Below, in pieces: positions 44,040 to 52,331 of a stretch of 64,000 nucleotides of DNA (its first letter is position 1; every line of letters starts with the position of its first letter). The notes beneath the pieces were generated by a model that saw only the letters and a list, made by a program, of their open reading frames with translations, searched no databases and was not told where the DNA came from. The DNA comes from DAHUYF01 sp035553515 (GTDB lineage Bacteria > Pseudomonadota > Alphaproteobacteria > ATCC43930 > CGMCC-115725), in NCBI GenBank assembly GCA_035553515.1, contig DATNDG010000062.1, positions 1-64,000 on the forward strand. The letters are read 5' to 3'. Made by a program: the position numbers and the translations under genes.

Positions 44040-45163
44040 CGAGTGAAGGCCGCCGGATAGTCGACGCTCGCCCGCTCGAGATCCTCGAGCCGTCCGATGT
44101 CGCGCCAGTATTCGCGAATCGGAAAGGCCGCGACCTTGTCATTGCGCGCCAGCACGCGCTCAAAAAGCGCCGGCATGTCGAGCGCACGGCCGGGAATGAT
44201 CAGGTCGAGCACACTGGGCTCGACGACGTAGACACCGGCATTAATAAACCAGGAATAGCGCGGCTTCTCGGTCACTCCTGCCAGATATTCGTCGGCGAGA
44301 TCGATGACGCCGAACGGTACTTCGACCGTGTGCTCGCGCACGGCCATCGTCGCGGTAGCGTTATGCTCGCGATGGAACTCGAGCATGCTGGAGAAATTGA
44401 CCGCGGTGAGGAGGTCGCCATTCATGACGATGAGCGGGTCGCGTGGCCGTTTCGGCAGCAGCCCCAGCGCGCCGGCCGTGCCGAGCTTTTCGCGCTCGTC
44501 GAGATAATCGATGGTCACCCCCCAGCGTGCGCCATCGCCGAAATGCCGGCGGACCATCTCGGCCTTGTAGTTGACCGAGAGATAAAACCGCTGGAATCCC
44601 TGGCGCACGAAGTTCTTGAGGATGATCTCGAGGATGGGAGTGCCGCCGACTGGCAGCATAGGCTTGGGGCACTCTTCTGTTAGCGGCCTGAGGCGCTGGC
44701 CGAGGCCGCCGGCCATCAGCACTACCCAGTTGTCGTGCGGGCTGTGCTTGATGACATCGCCGAGGACTTCGAGGCCCACGACGCGCCCCGTCTCATCAAC
44801 CAGTGGAACTTGCTTCACGTCGCTGCTGCGCATCACCGCCGCCGCCGCCTCGGGGCCGAGCTTAGCAGGGCAAGAGATCGGGTCGCGGTTCATTGCCTCG
44901 GCGATTCCGGCGTCGAGAGCGATGCCGCGCAACAGACCGCGCCGCACGTCGCCGTCCGTGACCGTGCCAACCAGGCGCTGCTCGCTGTCTACGACCAAGG
45001 CGATCTGCAGGGCGCTTTCATCGATGGCCCGGATGGCGTCGCGGATGCTGGCGTCGCGGCGCACCAGGGTCGAGCGCCATTCCTTGGCGGCTCGGCTGGA
45101 AGACACGTCCGGGAGGCGCGCCCCGGAGGGGCGGCGGAGACGGTCGATGGCGGCGATCGACAT
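44036..45163 (-). CDS. ptmE: PtmE/LegX-type CBS-domain nucleotidyltransferase
   Basis: A 375-residue protein with two N-terminal CBS motifs (about 30-140) fused to a sugar-1-phosphate nucleotidyltransferase (about 145-375) with AGGLGQRLRPLT at 151-162, ECPKPMLPVGG and IVMNGDLLTAV. This is the architecture of PtmE of Campylobacter, which makes GDP-GlcN for the legionaminic route. Its presence marks the pathway as GDP-type, in contrast to the UDP-based pseudaminic pathway. GGAAGG precedes the start. First of four overlapping genes. Confidence 0.88.
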   Translation of the reverse strand: MSIAAIDRLRRPSGARLPDVSSSRAAKEWRSTLVRRDASIRDAIRAIDESALQIALVVDSEQRLVGTVTDGDVRRGLLRGIALDAGIAEAMNRDPISCPAKLGPEAAAAVMRSSDVKQVPLVDETGRVVGLEVLGDVIKHSPHDNWVVLMAGGLGQRLRPLTEECPKPMLPVGGTPILEIILKNFVRQGFQRFYLSVNYKAEMVRRHFGDGARWGVTIDYLDEREKLGTAGALGLLPKRPRDPLIVMNGDLLTAVNFSSMLEFHREHNATATMAVREHTVEVPFGVIDLADEYLAGVTEKPRYSWFINAGVYVVEPSVLDLIIPGRALDMPALFERVLARNDKVAAFPIREYWRDIGRLEDLERASVDYPAAFTR

Positions 45164-45228
45164 AGGCCGATCCTTCCTTAACGAAGTTAAAATCCGGTTG
45201 CCTGGCTTGCGGAGCGGGCGAGACCGCC

Positions 45229-46170
45229 TCAGCCCATGTAATTGACCAGGCTGAGCTTCTCGATGCTGCTGGTGGCGCTGTAAGAGGCTTGCATCTGGGT
45301 TTCGATCGTCTGCAGCTGCGTGATCGCGGTCGCCTGGTCGACGGTCAGGATGCTGCTGACGCCATTCTGGGCGAGGGCGAGCGCTTGCTGATGGACTGTG
45401 AGCTCGCTGTTGAGCTCGGATTGCTGCAGGCCCAGCTTGCCTTCCATGTTGGTGAGCGACTGCGTCGCCTGGTCGAGCATCTGGCCCGCCTGGGCGATGT
45501 TGGCCTGGTCGGTGGGGCTGGTCGAGCTGAACGGCCCGTTCTGCGCCAGGAAGTTCAAGACCCGCATGATCGGCTCGAAGGTGCTGGCATCGTTGGCGGT
45601 GATGCCGTAATCGAGGTTGAGCTGGTTGTCGATCTTGACCGGTGACAGCTGCGGACCCCCGGCGTAATAGCCGCCGCTGGCCGGTGCGCCGTTCACTGGC
45701 TTGGTCAGCGTCGCCGAGGCGCCGGTGGGCAGTCCGGAGAGATCGACGGGGGGAGTATTCGTGTCGGTGCCGCCGAAGACGTAACTGGTGCCGTCCTGCG
45801 TGTTGAGGAAGCCAGCGACCTGCTGCAGCATGAGCTTGGCCTGCGTCGCGATATCGGGCTGACTGTTGTTGTAGGCTTCGTTCGCTAGGTTCGAGTTGAA
45901 GCTCTGCACGGTCTGCCGGATCTGGTCGATCGACAGATTCATGGTTGAAAGCCGCGTGCTCAGCGTGTTGATCGAGTTGATGTAGCCCTGCTGCTGGGCG
46001 GTCTGCGTGCGGAAATCGACGAGCTGGCTCGCTTGCGGGGCGATCTGCGAATAGGTCTGCGCCTTGAGCCCGGTGGATACCTCGGCGTTGACGTCGTTCA
46101 TCGCCGATTGGTTCTGCTGCAGATAGTACTGGATCAGGCTGTTCTGAGCGGCGGTCGAGATGGTGGTCAT
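45229..46170 (-). CDS. flgL: FlgL, hook-filament junction protein 2
   Basis: A 313-residue flagellin-like protein. The N-terminal STAAQNSLIQYYLQQNQSAMNDVNAEVSTGLK and C-terminal ITQLQTIETQMQASYSATSSIEKLSLVNYMG form the D0 coiled coil. It lies 16 bases after flgK. FlgL joins the hook (through FlgK) to the filament. The C-terminal YMG ending is common in alphaproteobacterial FlgL. The modification operon starting with ptmE is 65 bases downstream on the same strand. Confidence 0.93.
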   Translation of the reverse strand: MTTISTAAQNSLIQYYLQQNQSAMNDVNAEVSTGLKAQTYSQIAPQASQLVDFRTQTAQQQGYINSINTLSTRLSTMNLSIDQIRQTVQSFNSNLANEAYNNSQPDIATQAKLMLQQVAGFLNTQDGTSYVFGGTDTNTPPVDLSGLPTGASATLTKPVNGAPASGGYYAGGPQLSPVKIDNQLNLDYGITANDASTFEPIMRVLNFLAQNGPFSSTSPTDQANIAQAGQMLDQATQSLTNMEGKLGLQQSELNSELTVHQQALALAQNGVSSILTVDQATAITQLQTIETQMQASYSATSSIEKLSLVNYMG

Positions 46171-46186
46171 TGGCCGGGCCTCGCGG

Positions 46187-48214
46187 TTACGGCTGGATCT
46201 GCATCAGGGCGGAGAACATGTTGTTGACCACCTGAACCACCCGGGCCGAGGCGGCATAGGCGTTCTGGTAGACCGTCAGATTTGAGAGTTCCGTGTCCAT
46301 GTTCACGCCGCTTTCGTTCTGGACGCTGGTGCTGATCTGGTTGAGCACCCCGGTCTGGTATTGCGAGTTGTCCGTGGCGTTGGCGGCCGCGGTGGAGCTC
46401 TGGCCGACGATCTGGCCCGCGTATTCGCTGAGCGTCACGGTCAGCGGTGAGGAGAAGTTGCCGGTCGCTGCAAAGACGGGCGCCGAATTAGCGATGCTGT
46501 TGGCAAGCGCCGCCGAGATCGCCGGGCTCAGCGTGGTCGAGGTGCCGTCGAGCAAACTCGGATTGGCCACGAGGCTCGGATTGACCTCGATGGTTGCGGC
46601 GTTGTCGACCCCGCCGGCGGGATTGAGGTTCGAGAATAGGTGATAGGCGTCACCTGGAGCGGATCCGGTCAGGCCACTATCGGTCGTCGGTAAGGGATTG
46701 CTGGGAGGTCCGGCGGCGAAAGTCGCGGTACCGGTGCTCCCGGTCGCGGCGGTAATCGACGAGGACAGTGCATTGCCAAGCGTATCGGTAATCTGAATGG
46801 TGCCGGTACTGGTTGCCGTCACCTTGACATGGGCAGCGAGCGCGGCGGGAAGCGCCGCCTGGACAGCGGCGGCGATCGCTGTGGTGCTCGCGGCGCCAAT
46901 CGCTGCGGTGGTGACCGTGGTGCCTTCGATGGTCGCGGTGAAGGTATCGCCGATGGCGGGCGTGCCACTCATCGTGTGGGTCTGGGTCGACATGACCTGG
47001 ATCGCGCTCGGCGGGTTGGCCGCCGGGCTCGCCAGGAAGGTTTCATTGCCGGTGCCGCTCGTCAGCGTGATATTCGAGCTCATCGCGTTGCCCGCGGCAT
47101 CGGTGATCTGGATCGTATTGGCGCCGGTCGCGGTAACCTGGATGTTGGGGTAGTTGGCAAACTGGGCCTGGATCGCGGCGGCGATGGCGGTGCTTGTTCC
47201 AGCGGCAATTGGCGCAGTGGTGAAGGCGACGCCTTCGATGTTGCCGGTCAGCACGTCACCCGCGGCCGGCGTTCCGGACATGGTCTGGATCTGCGACGTC
47301 GCCACCTGGCCGGCGTTGTAGAGCTGCGTCGAGAACTGGTTGAGCTCCTGAGTGAGCGCCGGAAGCTGCGTATCGCGCATCTGCAGCAGAGCGCCGACAT
47401 TGCCCCCGGTGATCTCCGAAGTGACGTCGAGGCCGTTGATGCTGATGCCGGAGGGGGTGCTCCCTGCAGTGAGCTTGCCCGATGGCGTGAAGCTCAGCTG
47501 CTGCGCGCTGCTGTTGACCAGAGTCTGGCCCCCTAGCAGCACTACCATGCTGTCATCGGAATTGGTGTAGGCCGTAATGTTGAGCTGCTGCGAGATCTGC
47601 AGGACCGCCTGATCGCGCTCGTCCTCCAGTGTTGCCGTCGACTGGTTGAAGGCGCGCGCATGCGCGATCTCGGAATTGTAGGTCGCGACCTGGCTCAACA
47701 GCGTGTTTACTTGCGTTACCGCGCTGCCGATTGCGGTATCGGCATTGGTCCGCAGCGTCTGGATGCCCCCCGAGGTGCTGTTGAGCTGGGCGGTCAGCGC
47801 TTGGGCGGACGTGACCGCATTCTGCTGCGCCACTGTGTCATTGGGCGAGGTGGCCAGGGTCTGCAGTGCGCTCGCGAGGGCGCTGACGCCATCGCCCAGG
47901 GTATTGCCGGAGCCGACATTGCCAAACAGGTTCTGGATCTGCTGGTAGTAGCTGTTGAGCGTACCGGCTGCCGAGGTAACGCTCTGCTGCGCGCGCAAGC
48001 TTGCGGCGAGGATGGGATCCTCGACCCGCTGCGCTACGCCGGGATTGACGCCGGCCCCTTGTCCATCGATGTATTGCGGCGTCGGACTGAGCGTCTGGCG
48101 CGAATATCCCGGTGTGCTCGCATTCGCAATATTGGCCGAGATCAGCGACAGATTGGCCTGGGCCGCCTGCAGTCCGCTGAGGGCGTTGGAAAGCGAGAGC
48201 GAAAGATCGATCAT
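46187..48214 (-). CDS. flgK: FlgK, hook-filament junction protein 1
   Basis: A 675-residue FlgK. SLSNALSGLQAAQANLSLISANIANASTPGYSRQT at the N-terminus and SGVNMDTELSNLTVYQNAYAASARVVQVVNNMF at the C-terminus are family hallmarks. Residues about 311-404 and 414-505 are two copies of a beta-rich module (each beginning MSGTPA.GD) inserted in the surface-exposed part, making it longer than minimal FlgK proteins. It begins 11 bases after the FlgN-like gene and is followed by flgL. Confidence 0.95.
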   Translation of the reverse strand: MIDLSLSLSNALSGLQAAQANLSLISANIANASTPGYSRQTLSPTPQYIDGQGAGVNPGVAQRVEDPILAASLRAQQSVTSAAGTLNSYYQQIQNLFGNVGSGNTLGDGVSALASALQTLATSPNDTVAQQNAVTSAQALTAQLNSTSGGIQTLRTNADTAIGSAVTQVNTLLSQVATYNSEIAHARAFNQSTATLEDERDQAVLQISQQLNITAYTNSDDSMVVLLGGQTLVNSSAQQLSFTPSGKLTAGSTPSGISINGLDVTSEITGGNVGALLQMRDTQLPALTQELNQFSTQLYNAGQVATSQIQTMSGTPAAGDVLTGNIEGVAFTTAPIAAGTSTAIAAAIQAQFANYPNIQVTATGANTIQITDAAGNAMSSNITLTSGTGNETFLASPAANPPSAIQVMSTQTHTMSGTPAIGDTFTATIEGTTVTTAAIGAASTTAIAAAVQAALPAALAAHVKVTATSTGTIQITDTLGNALSSSITAATGSTGTATFAAGPPSNPLPTTDSGLTGSAPGDAYHLFSNLNPAGGVDNAATIEVNPSLVANPSLLDGTSTTLSPAISAALANSIANSAPVFAATGNFSSPLTVTLSEYAGQIVGQSSTAAANATDNSQYQTGVLNQISTSVQNESGVNMDTELSNLTVYQNAYAASARVVQVVNNMFSALMQIQP
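46700..47284 (-). repeat. tandem duplicated module in FlgK
   Basis: Two copies at 47003-47284 and 46700-46975 share the order MSGTPA.GD, EG..(V/F)TT..I, TAIAAA.QA, V.VTAT..(N)TIQITD..GNA.SS. The period is about 103 codons. Visible directly in the protein sequence. Confidence 0.75.
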
Positions 48215-48225
48215 GCGCGCGCCCT

Positions 48226-48696
48226 CTAGAGCCGCCGGTCCACGGCGCAGGGGACCATGCGCGCGGGGCGGAGCGCACGGTGGCCGTCATACCGGCTCAT
48301 CGGCCGGAGCCGGTCCTTCACCGACGCGACCACCATCTCGAGCAGCCGGCGGGTCGCCTCGCGGCCGACACGCAGCGTGCGCTCGTTCTTGGTAGTAGCC
48401 TCGGCCAGGCTGCCGCTGGCGGCGACGATCTGCGCCCGAAGCGGCGCCGGCAGACTCTCAATCCTGCCGCCGGTCGAGCCGAACTCGCGCACCTTGTCTT
48501 GATAGAGCTGGGTGAGGCGCAACTTCTCCTGCTGCAGCGGTGCAATGTCGCGCACATGCCCTGAGCGCACGCGCTCGGTCTCGTGCGTCAGGAGATCGGC
48601 GAGACGCATCATCAGATCCAGCATCTCCGTCGCCTCTCGTCCACCGCCTGGCGTGCCGGACGCGGGAGTCGTGGTGCTCGTGGTCTTTGCCGTCAT
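48226..48696 (-). CDS. FlgN-like export chaperone
   Basis: A 156-residue, mostly helical protein. MLDLMMRLADLLTHETERVRSG and LQQEKLRLTQLYQDKVREFGS resemble the FlgN pattern, and the Arg/Leu-rich C-terminus fits a chaperone that binds the C-terminal helices of FlgK and FlgL. Position between flgJ and flgK, with a 4-base overlap to flgJ, is the strongest evidence. FlgN sequences are poorly conserved, so the call is contextual. Confidence 0.75.
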   Translation of the reverse strand: MTAKTTSTTTPASGTPGGGREATEMLDLMMRLADLLTHETERVRSGHVRDIAPLQQEKLRLTQLYQDKVREFGSTGGRIESLPAPLRAQIVAASGSLAEATTKNERTLRVGREATRRLLEMVVASVKDRLRPMSRYDGHRALRPARMVPCAVDRRL

Positions 48697-49013
48697 TTCG
48701 TCTCCTGCGCGCGCAGGATTTCGCGCTGCACCGCATCGGCGATGCCGACGCCGCCGGCCTTGGCTGCAACCTTGCTGTATTGCTGCAGCAGCAGAGAGCG
48801 ATAGACCGTCTCTCCATTGCCGCCGCCGAACAGCGAGTCGGTGCCGACGCCGGCGAACATGTTTTCGAAGACCTGCGACAGAAAGAAGGACTCGAAATCC
48901 TCGCCCGCCTTGTGTGCAGCCGCCGGATCGGCCGTCGTCGTCGGCTGCGGCGCGGCGCCGGCGACGGCCGTTCCGACGACTGGCGGCAAGGTGGCGGAGG
49001 TCGTATCCATCAC
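48693..49013 (-). CDS. flgJ: FlgJ-type rod-binding protein
   Basis: A 106-residue protein containing only the rod-binding domain: HKAGEDFESFFLSQVFENMFAGV and GGGNGETVYRSLLLQQYSKVAAKAGGVGIADAV. It lacks the muramidase domain of enteric FlgJ, which is usual in Alphaproteobacteria, where a separate lytic enzyme opens the wall. It acts as the rod cap or scaffold in the periplasm. The start overlaps flgI by 4 bases. Confidence 0.9.
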   Translation of the reverse strand: MMDTTSATLPPVVGTAVAGAAPQPTTTADPAAAHKAGEDFESFFLSQVFENMFAGVGTDSLFGGGNGETVYRSLLLQQYSKVAAKAGGVGIADAVQREILRAQETK

Positions 49014-50230
49014 ATCAGCTCGATCTCGGCCTGCAGCGCGCCGGCGGCTTTGATTGCCTGGAGGATGCTGATCATGTCGCGCGGGCCGACACCCAGGGCG
49101 TTGAGGCTGTTGACGAGCTCCTGCAGGCTCACTCCGGCAGGCAGCACGGCCATCCGGCGGTCCGACTGCTCGTCGACTTGGACATTGGTGCGCGGCACGA
49201 CGACCGTCTGAGCGCCGCCGCCAGGAGCGAATTGCACGCCGCCGGTGCCGGCCCCGACGGGCAGACCGGTCGTCGGATCGACGGGGGTGGTCGCTTGCCC
49301 CGTGGGTGCAAAGGGATTCGGCTGCGAGACCTGCGGCGTCTCGGTGATCTTGACCGTAAGGTTGCCCTGGGCGACGGCGACAGTGCTGATCCGCACATTC
49401 TCGCCCATGACGATGACGCCGTTGGCCTCGTCGATGACCACACGCGCCACCTCATCGGGCTCGACCCGCAGCTGCTCGATGTCGGTGAGCAGCGAGACGA
49501 TGTCGCCCTTGAAGTTGGCCGGCATGCGGAGCTGAACGGTCGAGGGATCGAGCGGCCGCGCCGCATCGGATTTGAGATAGGTGTCGATCACGTCGGCGAT
49601 CCGACGCGCCGTCGTGAAGTCGGGATTGCGCAAGGTCAGGTTCACATGGTTGAGCTTGTCGAGGTCGAAACCCACCTCGCGCTCGACGATCGCCCCGGAG
49701 GCGACCCGGCCCGAAGTCGGCACGCCCTTGGTGATAGAGGCGGCTTGACCCGCCGCCTTGACCCCCACGCCGGCGACCGAGCCCTGCGCCACGGCGTAGA
49801 CCTCGCCATCGGCGCCGAGCATCGGGGTGACCAGAAGAGTGCCGCCGAGCAGGCTCGTGGAATTGCCCAACGCCGCCACCTGAACGTCGATGCGCGAGCC
49901 CTGGCGGGCAAAGGGTGGCAGGGTGGCGGTGACCATGACCGCGGCGACGTTGGCGGTGCGCAACGAATTGTCGCGCGCGTTGACGCCCATCCGCTCGAGC
50001 ATGCCGATCAGGCTCTCACGCGTGAAAATGGCGTTGTTGAGCGAATCTCCGGTACCGTCGAGCCCGACCACCAGGCCGTAGCCGACCAGCATGTTGTCAC
50101 GAACCCCCTCGAAATCGGCGATGTCCTTGATGCGCGACAGCGCGGCCGCCGGGCTGGCCGCTGGCAGCAGCAGGCCGAGCGCGCCAACAAGGGCGAACAG
50201 CACACGGTGGAAGCGGGAAGGGTTCGACAT
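49010..50230 (-). CDS. flgI: FlgI, P-ring protein
   Basis: A protein of 406 residues with a Sec signal peptide (VLFALVGALGLLLPAASPAAA) and the mature start LSRIKDIADFEGVRDNMLVGYGLVVGLDGTGD. FlgI forms the P-ring around the rod in the periplasm, with FlgA as chaperone. An ATG at 50263 has a good AAGGGA, but the sigma-54 element at 50275-50290 would start transcription near 50264, almost on that codon. I therefore prefer the ATG at 50230; the first choice remains possible. It heads the flgI-flgJ-flgN-flgK-flgL operon. Confidence 0.95.
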   Translation of the reverse strand: MSNPSRFHRVLFALVGALGLLLPAASPAAALSRIKDIADFEGVRDNMLVGYGLVVGLDGTGDSLNNAIFTRESLIGMLERMGVNARDNSLRTANVAAVMVTATLPPFARQGSRIDVQVAALGNSTSLLGGTLLVTPMLGADGEVYAVAQGSVAGVGVKAAGQAASITKGVPTSGRVASGAIVEREVGFDLDKLNHVNLTLRNPDFTTARRIADVIDTYLKSDAARPLDPSTVQLRMPANFKGDIVSLLTDIEQLRVEPDEVARVVIDEANGVIVMGENVRISTVAVAQGNLTVKITETPQVSQPNPFAPTGQATTPVDPTTGLPVGAGTGGVQFAPGGGAQTVVVPRTNVQVDEQSDRRMAVLPAGVSLQELVNSLNALGVGPRDMISILQAIKAAGALQAEIELM

Positions 50231-50274
50231 GGCGGCAAGCGCTTTTCTGGCGATCACGATCATCGCTCGTCCCT

Positions 50275-50290
50275 TGCCAGACTCATGCCA
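50275..50290 (-). promoter_or_regulatory. sigma-54 promoter of the flgI operon
   Basis: Minus strand TGGCATG-AGTC-TGGCA with GG and GC exactly 10 bases apart. The -12 half (TGGC) is less canonical than TTGC. Confidence 0.65.
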
Positions 50291-50313
50291 GCGTCAAACC
50301 CGCGCGACGCCTT

Positions 50314-50378
50314 GGTTTTTGCCGCCGTGACGCGCGCTCTACGCGGCAAACCGTGCCGGCGCGCGGCAGGTTTTGCCG
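50314..50378. promoter_or_regulatory. clustered TTGCC/GGCAA inverted repeats, candidate FlbD sites
   Basis: GGTTTTTGCCGC (50314-50325) pairs imperfectly with GCGGCAAACC (50343-50352), and CGGCA-GGTTT-TGCCG (50364-50378) is a second palindrome. Both lie between the flgI sigma-54 promoter and the fliX CtrA-like box, so they could act on both genes. Confidence 0.5.
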
Positions 50379-50392
50379 ATAGCTACCGCCCG

Positions 50393-50409
50393 TTAAGCCG
50401 CCCTTAACC
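50393..50409 (+). promoter_or_regulatory. perfect CtrA box before fliX
   Basis: TTAA-N7-TTAACC matches the CtrA consensus in all 8 positions, 56-72 bases before the fliX ATG. It is the best match in the window. Confidence 0.65.
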
Positions 50410-50464
50410 GTGGCTTGGCAAGCTGGCGCCGCTGACCGACTCCTGTGAAAGGCGCCACGAGCCG

Positions 50465-50881
50465 ATGAGGATCGAGTGGACCCCGCCGGTGCGGCGGACG
50501 ACGACGCGCCGCGACGACAGGACCGATGCGACCAGCGGAGAGAAGTTCGCTTCTGCCTTGGAAGGTGAGACGCCGGCGGCCCGTGCGAGCGCCCCGCCGC
50601 CCCTCAATCCGGTGGACGCGCTCCTGGTCGCTCAGGAGCTGCCCGACGCCCTTACCGGGCGCCGCCGGGCCGTGCAGCGCGGCAGTAGCCTCCTTGACCG
50701 GCTGGATGAGCTCAGGCTGGCGCTGCTCCATGGAGTCCTGCCGCGCGAGCGTCTTCAGGATATTGCTCGCCTGGCGAGCACGGCCCGGGATGCGGTTGAC
50801 GATCCGCGTCTCAGCGATCTCCTGGACGAGATCGACCTGCGTGTTGCCGTCGAGCTGGCGAAACTCGACCGCGCGGTTTGA
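50465..50881 (+). CDS. fliX: FliX, class II flagellar assembly checkpoint protein
   Basis: A 138-residue FliX. The N-terminus is basic and disordered (MRIEWTPPVRRTTTRRDDR), and the conserved part runs from LNPVDALLVAQELPD through RRAVQRGSSLLDRLDELRLALLHG to the C-terminal LLDEIDLRVAVELAKLD. In Caulobacter FliX senses completion of the early basal body and controls FlbD activity. It is divergent from flgI, as in Caulobacter, with a CtrA box upstream. Length and order both agree with the family. Confidence 0.92.
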   Translation: MRIEWTPPVRRTTTRRDDRTDATSGEKFASALEGETPAARASAPPPLNPVDALLVAQELPDALTGRRRAVQRGSSLLDRLDELRLALLHGVLPRERLQDIARLASTARDAVDDPRLSDLLDEIDLRVAVELAKLDRAV

Positions 50882-50999
50882 TCCAACCTAAAACTATCAG
50901 TCATTTCAACGAACTGTCATCTATCGTGCCGCTTGCTCTGGAAGCGGGCGATTCATATACTCGCCCACGATTTTGACCCCCGGCCTACGGAGTGGGTGA

Positions 51000-51416
51000 A
51001 TGCGGCCGACGCTTCCGCCAGATTATCGACCGAGGGACGACGAAGAGTTTATGAACCCGCTGCAACTCGAGTATTTCCGCCAGAAGCTCCTGCGCTGGCG
51101 CGCAGAGCTGCTGGTCGAATCGACCGAGACGCTGCAACATCTGAAGGAAGAAAGCCTCGCGGAGCCCGATATTACCGATCGGGCTTCCCTCGAAACGGAG
51201 CGGGCGCTCGAGCTGCGCACACGCGACCGCGAGCGCAAGCTTATCTCCAAGATCGATGCGGCGCTGCTGCGCATCGAGGATGGCAGCTACGGCTACTGCG
51301 AGGAAACTGACGAGCCGATCAGCCTGCGCCGCCTGGAAGCGCGGCCCATCGCCACTTTGAGCCTCGAGGCCCAGGAGCGGCACGAGCGCATGGAGCGTAC
51401 CCACCGCGACGACTAA
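51000..51416 (+). CDS. dksA: DksA-type RNA polymerase-binding protein
   Basis: A 138-residue DksA. The coiled coil (about 25-95) carries the acidic tip, and the C-terminal globular part has YGYCEETDEPISLRRLEARPIATLSLEAQERHE. Only one of the four zinc cysteines remains, so zinc is probably not bound, a variant seen in Alphaproteobacteria. DksA works with ppGpp to tune transcription, including rRNA genes. GGAG lies seven bases before the ATG. It is often found beside fliX in this class and is 118 bases downstream here. Confidence 0.9.
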   Translation: MRPTLPPDYRPRDDEEFMNPLQLEYFRQKLLRWRAELLVESTETLQHLKEESLAEPDITDRASLETERALELRTRDRERKLISKIDAALLRIEDGSYGYCEETDEPISLRRLEARPIATLSLEAQERHERMERTHRDD

Positions 51417-51453
51417 GGGGCGACGCGGAAGGCGTCGTCGCGGGCGGGCTGCA

Positions 51454-51473
51454 GCGGTTGCTCTTGCAACCGC
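51454..51473. terminator. hairpin between convergent dksA and flgH
   Basis: GCGGTTGC-TCTT-GCAACCGC, a perfect 8-bp stem with a 4-base loop, 37 bases after the dksA stop. No T-run follows on either strand, so it may be a rho-type pause or RNA-stabilising structure. Confidence 0.4.
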
Positions 51474-51586
51474 AAGAACCCGCTTGGTAGTGGACCGGCA
51501 ACTTCGCGAGGCGCCCAAGCGGCGGGGTGCGGCTCTGCTGCGCAAGGCTGACGCGCCAAGGACCAACGCGCGTCGCGCCTTCGCCT

Positions 51587-52321
51587 TTAGAACGGCGCGA
51601 GAATGTCGAAGAGCTGCTCGCCGTAGCGCGGCTGCTGAATATTCGTGAGCTGACCGCGCCCACCGTAAGAGACACGCGCTTCCGCCAGCTTGTCGAGGGT
51701 GACGGTGTTGGTCGAGCTGATGTCCTGCTGGCGCACTACGCCGGTGATCTGCAGGTCCCGCACCTCGAAGTTGACGCGCATCTCCTGATGGCCGACGACC
51801 ACCAGGTCGCCGTTGGGCAGCACCTGGGTCACCATCGCCGCAATGTTCATGGTGACCTGTTCCTCGCGCTTGGTCTGCGCCACCGCCTGATTGTTGGTCG
51901 TCCCATTGATGTTCGCGACGTTGTTGGCGGCAGGGCCGAGATGATTGATCAGGTTCGTCAGCCCGAACAGGCTTGAGACACCGTCCTGCTCCTGGGTGGT
52001 GCGCTGCCCCTGCGTGTTGTTGTCAAACTGCGCCTTGTCGTCGAAGCTGATCTGCACGGTGAGAATGTCGCCGGGCTGGCTTGCCCGCTGGTCCTTGAAG
52101 AACGCGCGGCTTCCCGTCTGCCACAGCGAATTGGGTCGCCGCTCGGCGACGACGGGGGTCGGCATCGGCAGCGACACCGGCCGATAACCGGGCTGCTGGT
52201 GCGGATCCTGGATGGTGGTGAGGGGCGGGGTCTCGCCGATCTGCGACACGCGGGTGAGGGCGTTGCAGCCGGCTAGCGCGGCGGTCGCGAGCAAGGCCAG
52301 GACGCGGACGGGGGAAGCCAT
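51587..52321 (-). CDS. flgH: FlgH, L-ring lipoprotein
   Basis: A 244-residue FlgH with a lipoprotein signal (ALLATAALAGC, Cys19 as the acylation site) and the conserved SLWQTGSRAFFKDQRASQPGDILTVQISFDDKAQFDN and EGVVRQQDI-like GVVRQQDISSTNTV segments. FlgH forms the L-ring in the outer membrane. Last gene of the flgF-flgG-flgA-flgH operon. Confidence 0.95.
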   Translation of the reverse strand: MASPVRVLALLATAALAGCNALTRVSQIGETPPLTTIQDPHQQPGYRPVSLPMPTPVVAERRPNSLWQTGSRAFFKDQRASQPGDILTVQISFDDKAQFDNNTQGQRTTQEQDGVSSLFGLTNLINHLGPAANNVANINGTTNNQAVAQTKREEQVTMNIAAMVTQVLPNGDLVVVGHQEMRVNFEVRDLQITGVVRQQDISSTNTVTLDKLAEARVSYGGRGQLTNIQQPRYGEQLFDILAPF

Positions 52322-52331
52322 GACGGATCTC

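Noticed and set aside
45178..45192. TTTT-N7-TTAA motif before ptmE as a CtrA box
   Set aside because: Only 15 bases before the start codon and overlapping the ribosome binding region; better explained as a small TTAAC-GAA-GTTAA hairpin or chance.
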